Assembly (NCBI GenBank): GCA_016715765.1
Contig: JADJZJ010000021.1
Coordinates: 1-64,000 of the forward strand
Origin: Opitutaceae bacterium
GTDB lineage: Bacteria; Verrucomicrobiota; Verrucomicrobiia; Opitutales; Opitutaceae
DNA: 64,000 nt
Direction of reading: 5' to 3'
The notes under the pieces were generated by a model. It did not search any database. It saw only the letters and a program-made list of their open reading frames with translations, and was not told the origin of the DNA. The translations under genes and the position numbers were made by a program. This document shows, in pieces, positions 47,614-56,884 of the stretch. Each line of letters opens with the position of its first letter. The first letter of the stretch is position 1.

Positions 47614-49674
47614 TCAGTTGGCGGTCAAAACCACGGGGGTCTGGCGCGGAGTGTAGATGGTCAGGCCCAGGAGGGATTGCGAGGGCGCCGGGAAGAACAG
47701 GCTGGCGAGGAAGCCCACGACGATGGTCGTGAGGTTCGCGATGAAGATGTAGAAGAACGGATGGACGGCATTGTAGCTCCAGGCCGTGAGGGTCAGCACC
47801 AGGCTGAAGCCCACGCCGATCATCGCCCCCTGCCAGTTGGCCCGCTTGGTGAACATGCCGAGGGCATAGCAGCCGGCGAAGCCGCCGCCCAGCAGGCCGC
47901 CCAGCGCAAAGGAGGTGTCCAGGGCCGACTGAATGTCCGCCTTGGCCAGCAGCAGGGCGGTGCCGATGCCGATGCAGCCGCCCACCACCGTCACGATCTC
48001 GGCCAGCACCACGCTCTTCTTCTGCGTGGGATGCTTGGCGTAGCGCTCGTAAAAATCCACCGAGACCAGGGTGGCCACGCTGTTGATGCAGGCGGACAGG
48101 GTGGACATCGAGGCGGCGAAGATGCCGGCGATGATGAGGCCGGTCAGGCCGGCCGGCAGTTCGGCGGCGATGAACTGGGGGAAGGTGGAATCCACGCTGA
48201 GCATCGGGTTCAGGTGGGACGGATGCTGCTTGTAGTAAACGTAAAGGGCGGTGCCGATGCCGAAGAAGGTCAGGTTGCCGGGGATGACGATCGCGGCGAG
48301 CGTCCAGACGGACCAGCCGGCCTCCTTGTCGGACTTGGTGGAGAGCACGCGCTGCATCATCACCTGGTCCTGCGGATACACCAGCACCCCGAGAATGTTG
48401 AGCATCAGGAAGCCCCAGACCGTCGCCTGGGTGAGATTGAAATCCCAGTCAAAGGTGCGCAGCTTCTCGTCGGCGACGGCGATGCGAAACATTTCGCCCA
48501 ACCCGCCGTCCACGTGGGTCACGATGTAGCCGAAGGCCACAAAGGCGCCGCCCAGCATCACCACCACCTGGATGAAGTCGGTCCAGATCACGGCCTTCAT
48601 CCCGCCCATCGCGGTGTAGATGATGGTCACCACGCCCATGATGAGGACTGCGTTCGTGACATTGATGCCGGTCACCGCCGACATGGCGAGGGAGGGCAGG
48701 AAGAGCACGATGCTCATGCGGCCGCCGAGCTGCAGCACGATGGCCAGCGCCGAGGCCAGCACCCGGATATGCGGGTGAAAGCGCATCTCCAGATAATGAT
48801 AGACCGACATCAGGCTCAACCGGCGGATCAGGGGCACAATCCAGATGGCCACAAAAATGGTGCCGATCATGCCCACGACATTGTTGGCGAGATAGAGCCA
48901 GTTGGTGGCGAAGGATTTCGCCGGGGTGGCGATGTAGCTGATCGCGCTGGTGCCGGTGGCGTAGAGGCTGACGCCGGCCGCCCACCAGGGGATGTTGCGG
49001 CCCCCGAGGAAGAAGTCCCCGGTGTTTTTGTTCACCTTGTCCTGGCGGTAATAGTAGTAGCCGATGGCGGCCGTGAAGCCGAGGTAGAAGATGATGATCG
49101 CCCAATCGACCGGCTTGAGCAGACGCTTGTTCAGGCCGACGTAGAGGTGGGTGTTGGTCTCGATGCCCTGCGCGCTGCGCGCCGTGATGATGAAGCCGGT
49201 CGGCGTCGGCTGCACCGCCTGCAGGGTGCCCGGAATCGCGAAGGTGCCGATCTTGGCCCAGGTATCCGTGATGGTGTGGTAGGTGTAAAAAGTGGCGAGG
49301 CCGCTGCCGTCCACCCCGAGGGCGAGCACATGGGCCTGACCGCCGGGTTGCACCGCGGTCAGCGGCGCCGGCGGATTGGCCGCGCGGCGCCAGCCATCCT
49401 GATTGTGCCGCAGCCAGACCTGGGCGCCACCGGGGGCGTCGGCGAGCACCCACATCGAATCGTTCCGGAAAAGCTGGCCGCGCGGCGTCAATCCGGCGGC
49501 GTCGCCGGTGAGTTCCGGCAACGTGACGTCGGCGGGAACGGCCGCGATATTCTTTGCTTCCTCGACGGAAACCGGGGTGCTGCTAAGGGCAACCTGGGCA
49601 TTGACCTGAGTCAGACAACCACAAGCCAGAATGACGAAAAGCAAGGTGCGGGCGCGGCGGAAAACCGGAGTCAT
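47614..49674 (-). CDS. Sodium:solute symporter with extracytoplasmic N-terminal domain
   Basis: 686 aa from ATG 49674 (49701 is the other option). Signal-like start RTLLFVILACGCLTQVNAQ, then about 160 residues of beta-strand-like sequence (RNDSMWVLADAPGGAQVWLR, GLATFYTYHTITDTWAKIGT) that resembles part of a Kelch-type propeller. The SSS transporter core of about 13 helices follows, with FFLGGRNIPWWAAGVSLYAT, GTSAISYIATPAKSFATNWL and AASMSTLSACINSVATL. SSS proteins import sugars, sialic acid or other solutes with Na+. It is likely paired with the oxidoreductase gene 7 bp downstream. Confidence 0.85.
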   Translation of the reverse strand: MTPVFRRARTLLFVILACGCLTQVNAQVALSSTPVSVEEAKNIAAVPADVTLPELTGDAAGLTPRGQLFRNDSMWVLADAPGGAQVWLRHNQDGWRRAANPPAPLTAVQPGGQAHVLALGVDGSGLATFYTYHTITDTWAKIGTFAIPGTLQAVQPTPTGFIITARSAQGIETNTHLYVGLNKRLLKPVDWAIIIFYLGFTAAIGYYYYRQDKVNKNTGDFFLGGRNIPWWAAGVSLYATGTSAISYIATPAKSFATNWLYLANNVVGMIGTIFVAIWIVPLIRRLSLMSVYHYLEMRFHPHIRVLASALAIVLQLGGRMSIVLFLPSLAMSAVTGINVTNAVLIMGVVTIIYTAMGGMKAVIWTDFIQVVVMLGGAFVAFGYIVTHVDGGLGEMFRIAVADEKLRTFDWDFNLTQATVWGFLMLNILGVLVYPQDQVMMQRVLSTKSDKEAGWSVWTLAAIVIPGNLTFFGIGTALYVYYKQHPSHLNPMLSVDSTFPQFIAAELPAGLTGLIIAGIFAASMSTLSACINSVATLVSVDFYERYAKHPTQKKSVVLAEIVTVVGGCIGIGTALLLAKADIQSALDTSFALGGLLGGGFAGCYALGMFTKRANWQGAMIGVGFSLVLTLTAWSYNAVHPFFYIFIANLTTIVVGFLASLFFPAPSQSLLGLTIYTPRQTPVVLTAN

Positions 49675-49707
49675 ATTCCCAAGCATCACGGCAGCAGCCA
49701 TTGATTT

Positions 49708-51147
49708 TCAAGGTGCGATTTCATGATTATACAGCGCAGCCCATGCAATGAAGCCGCGGGCGGTCGCGCAGACCAAACGGGCACGAATGCCGGGTCCGGG
49801 CGCCCAGCAGGGTGCCGGCAGCGACCTGGCGCCCGGATCAGCGCCAGCGAGTGCCAGGATTGCATTTTCGCCGGTCAGGCGCTTTTCCTTCGGGAGCGAA
49901 TGCGGGGTCCGGCCACCGTAAATGGCGGCGCATTGCTTGAATTTCTCCTGCGTGGCGCGGACGAATTCCTCGGTCGGCCGCTTTTCATCGAAAAGCGCCA
50001 TCATTTCCGGCAGCCAGCGATGGCCGTAACGGACATGGTTCTGCTCGTCGTTGCGGTCGAAGGCCAGCAGGGTGTCGGCCTCGAAATCGCTGAGCTCGCG
50101 CACGCGGTCCATCACATGGGCCTTGGTCGGGAAGCTGCCGGCCTCGAACTCCATCGTCATCATGGCATAACGCTCGTGCGGAGGCATTTGAATGAGGATG
50201 TTGTAGAGATCGAGCGAGTGCTCGACCGTCATGAGGTCCACGCCGAGCTTGGGCAGTTGCCGGAAGCCGAACTGGCTGTGGCGCGACTCATCCCAGAGGT
50301 GGCGGGCCAGGTCGTGGTGCAGGTCGAAGGGCGCCTGGGGGGTTTCGATGAACACGGTGGCGAGGTAGTCGATCGCATCCATCTCCATCATCAGCCACAC
50401 GTACACCATGAGACGGATGACGCGCGCGTCGGTCTTGGGGTCGGTGAGCCACGGCCGCACGATGGGATCCTCGGTGGGATCGTAGCCGAAGACACTGGAG
50501 CAAATGGGATACTTGCCGCGGTTGCAGGTGGCCGGATGCCGGTAGGGCGTCACGTGCTGCTGCCAGACGTAGCCGGCGGCCAGCGGCAGGCGGGTTTCCT
50601 GGCCGAGCCAGCCGCCGAGATCATCGAGGGCCTGGGTAAGATGCAGGTGCCATTCGCGGGCCTCGACGCCCTGGAGGTAGGGGGCGATTTCGCGGAGGTG
50701 GCGTTCCTCGTCGGCGATGAATTCCTCGACCAGCTTCTTCGACGGCCAGTCGGCGAGGTGGTCCGTGACCTTGAGATAATGACGGTAGGCGGCCAGCAGC
50801 GCGGGCTTGAGCACCGTGTAAAAACCGGCGGTGAGCACCAGCGGATCGGATTGGGCGTGGCCGACAGCTTCGACGAAGATGCGGCGGACGGAGTCGCGGA
50901 CGTCCTCGCCGGCCCCAAAGCCGGAGAGTTCACGCCCACGCTCGCGGATGAAACGGGCATGGCCGGCGGATTCCCAGGCATGCTGGCAGACGAGGTATTT
51001 CAGCTCCGGCTCGCCCACGCGGTAAACGAGGGTCGTGACTGTGCGGAGGAACTCGCGCTCCACCTCGAAGAGGAGGCGCAGGAGGCGGGTCATTTCGTTG
51101 ACCGCGGCCATGCGGTTGGAGGCGGGAGAAGCAGTGGAGGTGGCCAT
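49708..51147 (-). CDS. Ferritin-like (diiron) domain protein
   Basis: 479 aa, mostly helical. Several Glu/Asp-rich metal-binding-type motifs recur: ADEERHLREIAPYL (about 170), DESRHSQFGFRQLP (about 280), RNDEQNHVRYGHRW (about 370). This suggests one or two ferritin-like four-helix bundles holding a diiron site. MTRLLRLLFEVEREFLRTVT starts the first helix. Family name not certain. Domain sequence ends near LTGENAILALAG. The last 40 residues (ADPGARSLPAPCWAPGPG onward) look like read-through into intergenic sequence. Possible roles are hydroxylation or oxygen/iron handling. Confidence 0.6.
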   Translation of the reverse strand: MATSTASPASNRMAAVNEMTRLLRLLFEVEREFLRTVTTLVYRVGEPELKYLVCQHAWESAGHARFIRERGRELSGFGAGEDVRDSVRRIFVEAVGHAQSDPLVLTAGFYTVLKPALLAAYRHYLKVTDHLADWPSKKLVEEFIADEERHLREIAPYLQGVEAREWHLHLTQALDDLGGWLGQETRLPLAAGYVWQQHVTPYRHPATCNRGKYPICSSVFGYDPTEDPIVRPWLTDPKTDARVIRLMVYVWLMMEMDAIDYLATVFIETPQAPFDLHHDLARHLWDESRHSQFGFRQLPKLGVDLMTVEHSLDLYNILIQMPPHERYAMMTMEFEAGSFPTKAHVMDRVRELSDFEADTLLAFDRNDEQNHVRYGHRWLPEMMALFDEKRPTEEFVRATQEKFKQCAAIYGGRTPHSLPKEKRLTGENAILALAGADPGARSLPAPCWAPGPGIRARLVCATARGFIAWAALYNHEIAP

Positions 51148-51250
51148 GGGGATGGGAGGACTTAAGGTATATGAAGTAAGAGCGAAAAGGTCCGAGAACG
51201 CGCAGTGGGGAAGGGTGCGGGAACGTGTCGTTTAACCTCGCTACCGACAG

Positions 51251-51323
51251 ATTGTAGGGCGGGGTCTCCGAACCCCGCCGTCTTGGTTTGCCGAGGCGGG
51301 GTTCGGAGACCCCGCCCTACAAT
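51251..51323. repeat. 73-bp perfect inverted repeat, GTAGGGCGGGG family
   Basis: ATTGTAGGGCGGGGTCTCCG (arm 51251-51279) and its exact inverse (51295-51323) with a 15-bp loop. Related single arms occur at 53898-53925, 63153-63182 and (inverted) 63305-63334. Confidence 0.7.
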
Positions 51324-51334
51324 CATGTCAGCGC

Positions 51335-52255
51335 TCAGCAGATCAGGCCGCGCTTGCCGTTGGGTCCGTGGGCGGGCGGGTTGGCGCCGACCCAGCGCTC
51401 GTCAATGGGTTCGGAGGCACGCTGATACCGGCTGTCGCTGGAGATGCGCAGGCGGTTGGGCGTCTGGTTGTCGAGCGAGGCGTGGACCATGAACATGCCG
51501 AAGGTGAGGAAGTCGCCGGGCTCGTACTCGGTCACCATCCAGCGGCCGCCAAACTTGTTGCGGACCGCCGGCGGGTTGTGGGAAAGCGTGCCGGTGAAGG
51601 TCCACTTGCCTTCCTTCACCTTGGCGACGTCGGCGTTCTTGTTTTCGCAGTAGGCATCCACGTCGCGATAAACGTACTTTTCCAGCAGATCCATGCGCTT
51701 GTGCGAACCCTCGAGCACCATGAGGCCGCCGAGTTCGTAGGAGGTTTCACCGTAGGGCAGCCAGCAGGTCATGTGCTTGTGCGTGCCGCGGCCCATGTAG
51801 GGCAGGTCGCAGTGTGGATTGGTGCCCTTGCCCGGGCCGATGGCGCGCAGCCAGGTGTAGTCGTAGTGACGGACGTCCTCGGCGAAGAACTTGCGGTAGA
51901 ACTCGATCAGCCGGCCGCTGTAGAGCAGGCGCTGCACGGGCTCGCAGCCGTTGGTGATCTCGGGCTTGAAGACGTAGCCGGAGTTCGGCTTGGCGATGCC
52001 CTCGATCGCGGGATGGTTCTCGTCGAGCACGCCGGCGGCCGCGAGGCGGTCGGTGAGCGCGGCGCGGGCTTCCAGCACCTGGTCGCGGTCGAGGTAGCCC
52101 TTCATGTAAAGGTACCCGTCCTCGGCGAAGCGCTGGCGCAGTTCCACGACGTCGTTGGCCGCGTCGGAGGAATCGCGCATCAGGGCGATCCGGTCATCGG
52201 CCATGTCGAGGGCGTGGCCGTAGGAAATGATCTGGGGCAGGGTGGCAGTGCTCAT
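51335..52255 (-). CDS. Phytanoyl-CoA dioxygenase-like Fe(II)/2-oxoglutarate enzyme
   Basis: 306 aa from ATG 52255 (an extension to 52504 runs into the AraC promoter and is unconserved). The double-stranded beta-helix shows NPHCDLPYMGRGTHKHMTCW with the His-x-Asp pair, and FGMFMVHASLDNQTPNRLRI with the distal His and the 2-oxoglutarate Arg. VLEGSHKRMDLLE is the typical loop between strands. Such enzymes hydroxylate aliphatic or sugar-linked substrates. The substrate is unknown. It is divergent from the AraC regulator 130 bp away, which probably controls it. Confidence 0.85.
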   Translation of the reverse strand: MSTATLPQIISYGHALDMADDRIALMRDSSDAANDVVELRQRFAEDGYLYMKGYLDRDQVLEARAALTDRLAAAGVLDENHPAIEGIAKPNSGYVFKPEITNGCEPVQRLLYSGRLIEFYRKFFAEDVRHYDYTWLRAIGPGKGTNPHCDLPYMGRGTHKHMTCWLPYGETSYELGGLMVLEGSHKRMDLLEKYVYRDVDAYCENKNADVAKVKEGKWTFTGTLSHNPPAVRNKFGGRWMVTEYEPGDFLTFGMFMVHASLDNQTPNRLRISSDSRYQRASEPIDERWVGANPPAHGPNGKRGLIC

Positions 52256-52385
52256 GTGGTGTGAAAGGGTGCGGGCTTGGCCGCACAGGAGGGGGGCTGG
52301 GTGGCCAAGGCGGCAGAAGATACACGGTGATCGGCCCGGACAAAATGGTTGAAATGAGATTTGGCATGTAGATTTTGGGTCCGGC

Positions 52386-53240
52386 ATGCCTTCTACCCCG
52401 AATTCCATCCGCAATGAGCCATGGCTGGAGAGCCCGCTGCGCACCGGCGCGGGAGAACTGCAGCTCGCCGGTGTCCTGCAGAATGTGCACGGGTTGGATC
52501 CCAAGGCGATGCGTGTTTTGGGAAGCTATTCCTTGATCTACATGGTGAACGTCGACGGCTATTACTGCGATAGCAACGGCGGACGGGCGGATCTGCGCAC
52601 CGGCGACCTGGTGGTCATTTTCCCGGAGCTGGCGCACGCCTACGGACCCAAGAAGGGGCAGACATGGACCCAGATTTACGTCGTCTTCAACGGACCGCAG
52701 TTCGATTTCCTGCGCAGCCGGGGCATCCTCGATCCGGCGCGTCCGGTCTGGCACCTGGAGCCGGTGGATTACTGGAGCCGGCGGCTGGAAGAGGTGGTGG
52801 CCGGGGACGCCCGGCACACCGAGGCGGCGGCGATGCGGGCCATGGGGAGGTTTCTCCACCTGGTCTGCGACATGGCGGCGGCGGATGCGGAGGCGCGGCT
52901 CCGGCCGGAGCGCGACGAGTGGTTCGACGAAAGCCAGCGCCTGCTGGGCAATCCCAACGGGCGCACCTGGCTGACGCCGCAGCAGGTGGCGCGGGAGGTG
53001 GGGCTGAACTACGACAATTTCCGGAAGCAGTTTGCGCTCCGCCTCGGCCTGTCCCCGGGCCAGTTCCAGAAGCGCAAGCGCATCGACCGGGCCTGCGCGG
53101 CGATTTACCAGGGCAGCCACGGCTTCAAGGAACTCGCCGAGGAACTGGAGTTCTGCGACGTGTTTCATTTCTCCAAGGCCTTCAAGCAGGTGATGGGGAT
53201 GACGCCATCGGACTTCCGCAAGAAGGCGCACGGGGGGTGA
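52386..53240 (+). CDS. AraC-family transcriptional regulator
   Basis: 284 aa. The N-terminal half is a cupin-like ligand domain (SLIYMVNVDGYYCDSNGGRA, DLRTGDLVVIFPELAHAYGP). The C-terminal half is the double HTH (LTPQQVAREVGLNYDNFRKQ, FALRLGLSPGQFQ, then ELAEELEFCDVFHFSKAFKQ, VMGMTPSDFRKKA). FCDVFHFSKAFKQ...G..PSDFR is the family signature. AraC regulators of this type activate sugar genes. Its divergent partner is the dioxygenase gene at 51335. The start was chosen for the ATG with the shortest divergent gap. Confidence 0.93.
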   Translation: MPSTPNSIRNEPWLESPLRTGAGELQLAGVLQNVHGLDPKAMRVLGSYSLIYMVNVDGYYCDSNGGRADLRTGDLVVIFPELAHAYGPKKGQTWTQIYVVFNGPQFDFLRSRGILDPARPVWHLEPVDYWSRRLEEVVAGDARHTEAAAMRAMGRFLHLVCDMAAADAEARLRPERDEWFDESQRLLGNPNGRTWLTPQQVAREVGLNYDNFRKQFALRLGLSPGQFQKRKRIDRACAAIYQGSHGFKELAEELEFCDVFHFSKAFKQVMGMTPSDFRKKAHGG

Positions 53241-53310
53241 AACCGCGTCATAGTTTTGCTCCGGACTAGCGGCCGGTTGACTTGGATTCCCGCGGTCGCA
53301 CCGTGAGGGC

Positions 53311-53499
53311 ATGAACCCCAAGTCGCGCAAAGTCGAAGAACCGGCCGCGCCTTATATTGCCAAGCGGCCGGCGAAGAAAGGGATGGGAAGAAAATTATCC
53401 AAACCCGAAGTGAGAGCGGCGGGTGACGCAGCCTTTGACCGAGTCGCTGGCAAAATTTTCTCCGAGCGGAAAGAGTTGCTGCGCAAGCTCGCCCAGTGA
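53311..53499 (+). CDS. Antitoxin of a Doc/Fic pair
   Basis: 62 aa, very basic: MNPKSRKVEEPAAPYIAKRP, then GRKLSKPEVRAAGDAAFDRV and FSERKELLRKLAQ. I recognise no specific family; it is short, lysine-rich and sits where a Phd-type antitoxin normally lies. Its TGA overlaps the GTG start of the Fic/Doc gene (53496-53499), a coupling typical of such modules. Antitoxin role is inferred from position only. Confidence 0.6.
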   Translation: MNPKSRKVEEPAAPYIAKRPAKKGMGRKLSKPEVRAAGDAAFDRVAGKIFSERKELLRKLAQ

Positions 53500-53879
53500 A
53501 AGAGCCGGTATTCATCTCCCGTGAGCGGGTGAATGTACTGCACCGCCGCTCACTCGAAGAACACGGCGGACAGGACGGCATCCGGAACGAGCATGGTTTG
53601 GAATCCGCCCTCGCCCAGCCGATGAACGTGTTCCACTACGGGCAAGGCGACCTGTTTGATCTGGCGGCGGCGTATGCTTATCACATCGCAGAGAACCAGC
53701 CTTTCGTTGACGGCAACAAGCGCACTGCCATCACCACGACACTGGTGTTCCTGGAACTGAATGGAATTTCCACATCTGCCATCACAAATGACCAACTCTA
53801 CGACATGATGATCGGCATCGCCGAGAAGCGGCTCGACAAGGCGGGCCTGGCGGCGGTGTTGCGGACGCAGTTGGGTTGA
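53496..53879 (+). CDS. Doc/Fic-family toxin
   Basis: 127 aa. The Fic/Doc motif HxFxDGNKR is seen as HIAENQPFVDGNKRTA, with the catalytic-region His, the Asp and the Gly-Asn-Lys-Arg anion hole. LLEEHGGQDGIRNEHGLESA-like EEHGGQDGIRNEHGLESALA is the family N-terminus. Doc phosphorylates EF-Tu and stalls translation; other Fic proteins AMPylate. The GTG start overlaps the upstream antitoxin by 4 bp. The toxin looks intact. Confidence 0.88.
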   Translation: MKEPVFISRERVNVLHRRSLEEHGGQDGIRNEHGLESALAQPMNVFHYGQGDLFDLAAAYAYHIAENQPFVDGNKRTAITTTLVFLELNGISTSAITNDQLYDMMIGIAEKRLDKAGLAAVLRTQLG

Positions 53880-53896
53880 GGGCCGATGGGTTTGTT

Positions 53897-54010
53897 TGTA
53901 GGGCGGGGTCTCCGAACCCCGCCTGGGAGCGCGACCGCCCTCGGTCGCAATCCCCGCAATCATTTCGATCCGGAGAAAGAGAAAGATTAAGAGAACGAGA
54001 AAGATTGGGC
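53897..54010. repeat. Repeat block after the Doc gene
   Basis: GTAGGGCGGGGTCTCCGAAC, then CCCGCC (53898-53923) is one arm of the GTAGGGCGGGG family. GCGACCGCCCTCGGTCGC (53931-53948) is a hairpin that also occurs inside the element at 41291. GAGAAAGAGAAAGATTAAGA (from 53973) is a purine-rich repeat, found inverted at about 63200-63236. No gene. Confidence 0.6.
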
Positions 54011-54079
54011 TCTGAATTGGTGAAACAAAGGCGGGGAACGGAATCCCCGCCCTTCAACCTACACAGGCTCCGCCTGGCC

Positions 54080-56410
54080 TCAGTCGAACTGCGGCCAGCT
54101 GGAGCCCGGGACGGGGCGCCAGAGGATTTCGCGGTCAATGCGCGGCTTTTTGTGCCGGTATTGCTTCATCAGACGGATTTTTTCGCGGAGCAGGTCCGGG
54201 AGATCCTCGCCGTAGATGAAGGTATTGTTGCCCACGTTGGAGAGCGCCATGACCTCGGTGCGGCCGCCTTCCAGCAGGGCGATGAGGTCCTGCGTGTTGG
54301 CGAGTTCCTGGTCGATGGCGGCCTGAAGCAGTTTCTCGTGGTGCTTTTTCTCCACGGCCTTCTTGGCGTCGAGGTAGCCGTAAACGTGGGAGACCCAGGC
54401 GGTGACCATGCGGAGCGATCCACACCAGATGCGGAAGGCGCGGGCGCGGTCGAGCAGGTCATTGAACACGGTTTGCACGGAGGGTTCGGCAGCCGTCTGG
54501 GCCGACAGCTTTTCCAAGCGGGCGAGGAGCTTGGTCAGGCGCGGGAAGACATTACGGTCGAAGTATCCGGTGGCCTTGGTGCCCTGCTCGCGCGTGACCA
54601 GGTCGAAGAGCACGTCCTTGCCGAGATCGTTCAGGCCGGGGTTGTTGTGCTGGAAGCAACCGAAGCGTTCGTAGTAGGCGCGTTCCTTGACGGGTATGGC
54701 CTCGATGTCGGGCACGTAGGGCCGGTCGAAGGTGCGCTGCCACGTGAAGCCGAAGCCGCTGAACAGCATCACGGGCGGCTGCCAGCTGAGCGCCTCCTCA
54801 AAGTCATCCCAGCAGGCGACCAGTGATGCGGCGTGCTTATCACCAACGAAGCCGCGCGCGGTCTGGAGCAGGATTTCGTCAACGGAAAGCTGCGGCGTGA
54901 ACTGCACGGCGCGGATGATGGCCGGATTGGGCCAGTAGGGCGTCTGCGGCGTGTTGCCGAGTCCGCCCAGCGCCCCGATGCGCTTCAACCCGAGGTCGCG
55001 CATGGAGATGAGCTTCTCATGCAGCCGGCGCGCGTAGGGAATGCCGAGGAGCGGCTCGAAGCTCGACGTGCTGCCGGCGGCGTAGTTCAGGATCGGGTCG
55101 GTATTATGGGCGAGGGATTCCTTGAGAATCGTGCGCTCGGATTCGTCGATCTTCGACTGGAACGGGCTGCCCGCGACGCCCTTGATGTCGGCATAACGCG
55201 GATGGTAGTACGGCATGTCGTAGCCGCGCACGAGGAGCGATGGCGCCTCCCACGTGATGTGGCCGCCCATGCCGGCCTTGATGTGGTCCTGCTCCAGCTT
55301 GAACGGCTCGATGCGCAGGATCACGTCGAAGTCGGGATTCAGCTCGGCGGCCGACGACTGGAGGTTGTGCAGGTAGCGGACGATGCTTTCACCGGCGGCC
55401 TGGGCGATCTTCTCGTGGTTGCGCCACTCGCGGATCATGTAGGGACCGCCGTTGCGGCCGACGTACAGCGAGCCGGTGTGTTCGAAGCCGGCGCCGCTGT
55501 CGTTGGTCCACACGCTCATGTAGCTGAGCTCGGGCGCGGCCTTGAGGAGACCCTGGATGGCGGCGCGGTAGTGCTGCTTGGTGACGGGATGGTCCTGCGC
55601 CAGGCAGTAGCGCGGCAGACGCGAACGGAAGGGATGGTCCACCCGGGCGCCGCGCAGCGTGGGGTTGCGCTGGAACAGCCGCTCCGGCATCGAGCGCGGC
55701 TCGAACATGCACAGGCCGGGCTTGAGGCCGTAGCGCTGACCGAGCCGGGCGAGCTTCTTGAGGTTGTTGAGATTGGCCTCGAGGTACTGCACCGGCCAGA
55801 GCCCGCGCGTGAGCGGGGTGTCCACGAAGTGATTGAAGCCCGCGCAGTAGGTGTAGAACTGCGGATAATATTCCGAGACCACCGTGTCCTCGATTGGCAT
55901 GTGGGCCTGCAGGCCGTTGACCTCGACGTGCGTGAAGCCGGATTCGGCGAGGGTGGCGACGTACTGCTCGGGATCGAACTTCCGGGCCGTGCGCCAGTAC
56001 TGCGTCAGGCACGAGTCCCAATGCGGACGGTGCCAGGGGAACGTGATCGGGAGGAAGAGGCCGCGGTCGAGCTTGGCGCGCGCGGCGTCGGGCAGGCCGT
56101 TGGCGAGCAGGCGGACGGCGGCGTAGAGCAGGGCGCCGGTGTCGGCGACAATTTCACCGGTGCCGTTCTCGGCGATTTTCAACCACATCCAGCCAGGTTT
56201 ATTGGCCTTGGACTTCGGGAGGGACTTCGCCCAGTCGCGCGGGGCAAGGGCGACATTCACGCCGGCGCCGGGCCGGGTGGCGGGGCGGGCGGTGCCACCA
56301 GTGAGGCGGGCCAGTTCCTCCGCGGCGGTTTTTTCCACCGGCTGGAACTTGGCGGGATAGGTGATGGCGCGCACGGCAAGTGCGGCCAAGGGGGCGGGGA
56401 GGTTGCTCAT
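54080..56410 (-). CDS. Glycoside-hydrolase-like protein, paralogue A (unassigned family)
   Basis: 776 aa, no signal peptide. Residues 1-110 (ITYPAKFQPVEKTAAEELAR, LTGG) resemble the small N-terminal domain of GH20- and GH67-type glycosidases. The following barrel-like part has WDSCLTQYWRTARKFDPEQY, HVEVNGLQAHMPIEDTVVSE, MSVWTNDSGAGFEHTGSLYV, then GRNGGPYMIREW, and DVILRIEPFKLEQDHI. Candidate acidic residues are the Asp of NDSGAGFE and the Glu of RIEPFK. A helical C-terminal region (from about 600) ends RIDREILWRPVPGSSWPQFD. Similar throughout to paralogue B. Substrate unknown; a glucuronidase- or hexosaminidase-like role is possible. Confidence 0.6.
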   Translation of the reverse strand: MSNLPAPLAALAVRAITYPAKFQPVEKTAAEELARLTGGTARPATRPGAGVNVALAPRDWAKSLPKSKANKPGWMWLKIAENGTGEIVADTGALLYAAVRLLANGLPDAARAKLDRGLFLPITFPWHRPHWDSCLTQYWRTARKFDPEQYVATLAESGFTHVEVNGLQAHMPIEDTVVSEYYPQFYTYCAGFNHFVDTPLTRGLWPVQYLEANLNNLKKLARLGQRYGLKPGLCMFEPRSMPERLFQRNPTLRGARVDHPFRSRLPRYCLAQDHPVTKQHYRAAIQGLLKAAPELSYMSVWTNDSGAGFEHTGSLYVGRNGGPYMIREWRNHEKIAQAAGESIVRYLHNLQSSAAELNPDFDVILRIEPFKLEQDHIKAGMGGHITWEAPSLLVRGYDMPYYHPRYADIKGVAGSPFQSKIDESERTILKESLAHNTDPILNYAAGSTSSFEPLLGIPYARRLHEKLISMRDLGLKRIGALGGLGNTPQTPYWPNPAIIRAVQFTPQLSVDEILLQTARGFVGDKHAASLVACWDDFEEALSWQPPVMLFSGFGFTWQRTFDRPYVPDIEAIPVKERAYYERFGCFQHNNPGLNDLGKDVLFDLVTREQGTKATGYFDRNVFPRLTKLLARLEKLSAQTAAEPSVQTVFNDLLDRARAFRIWCGSLRMVTAWVSHVYGYLDAKKAVEKKHHEKLLQAAIDQELANTQDLIALLEGGRTEVMALSNVGNNTFIYGEDLPDLLREKIRLMKQYRHKKPRIDREILWRPVPGSSWPQFD

Positions 56411-56884
56411 GAACTTGAAATGGTCACAGCAGGGGAAGCGATCTGCAGGGAAAAGGGCAAGCGGGGGACGTGGCCATGGGGTTTATTTACCACAGTTCCC
56501 TCTCTGTAACCAACGATCATGGGCAGGATATGCCCTCCCAACATACCGCCGCTGCCCACAGCGCGCCTCCTTGCGAGGTCTGCACGGAAGACTGAAGAGC
56601 TCCGCGTATTCACCAACAATTCAAGTGATCGAGCCCCAAGGCCGGGATGGCGTGATCAACCGATCGATCCCAAAACTTTTTGCGGCTATTCCTTTCGGGC
56701 TTGGTCTGCCCTTGTGAAAACGCGGGAATTTGAGCAGGTGGAGGATCTGCGGATTTTGTGAGGCGTACGCAGCATGTGATCCACTCGCTCACGCTCGTAG
56801 CTACGATTGACGCTTAAATCAAATTTCGCAGGCCCGTTGGTGTCAGTTGCCATGTACGGATATCATGGCTCACCGGACCAGGGA
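56411..56884. repeat. Gap between the paralogues with a truncated MITE-like copy
   Basis: 474 bases without a convincing gene; an 80-codon frame at 56519-56761 has no recognisable features. The right half of the 149-bp element lies at 56762-56842 (GATCCACTCGCTCACGCTCG from 56778, ending GGCCCGTTGGT), matching 42917-42991. GGATCTGCGGATTTTGTGAG lies just before it. Confidence 0.5.

Noticed and set aside
56519..56761. 80-codon plus-strand frame
   Set aside because: No conserved motif or ribosome binding site, and no neighbouring operon. It lies in a repeat-bearing gap.
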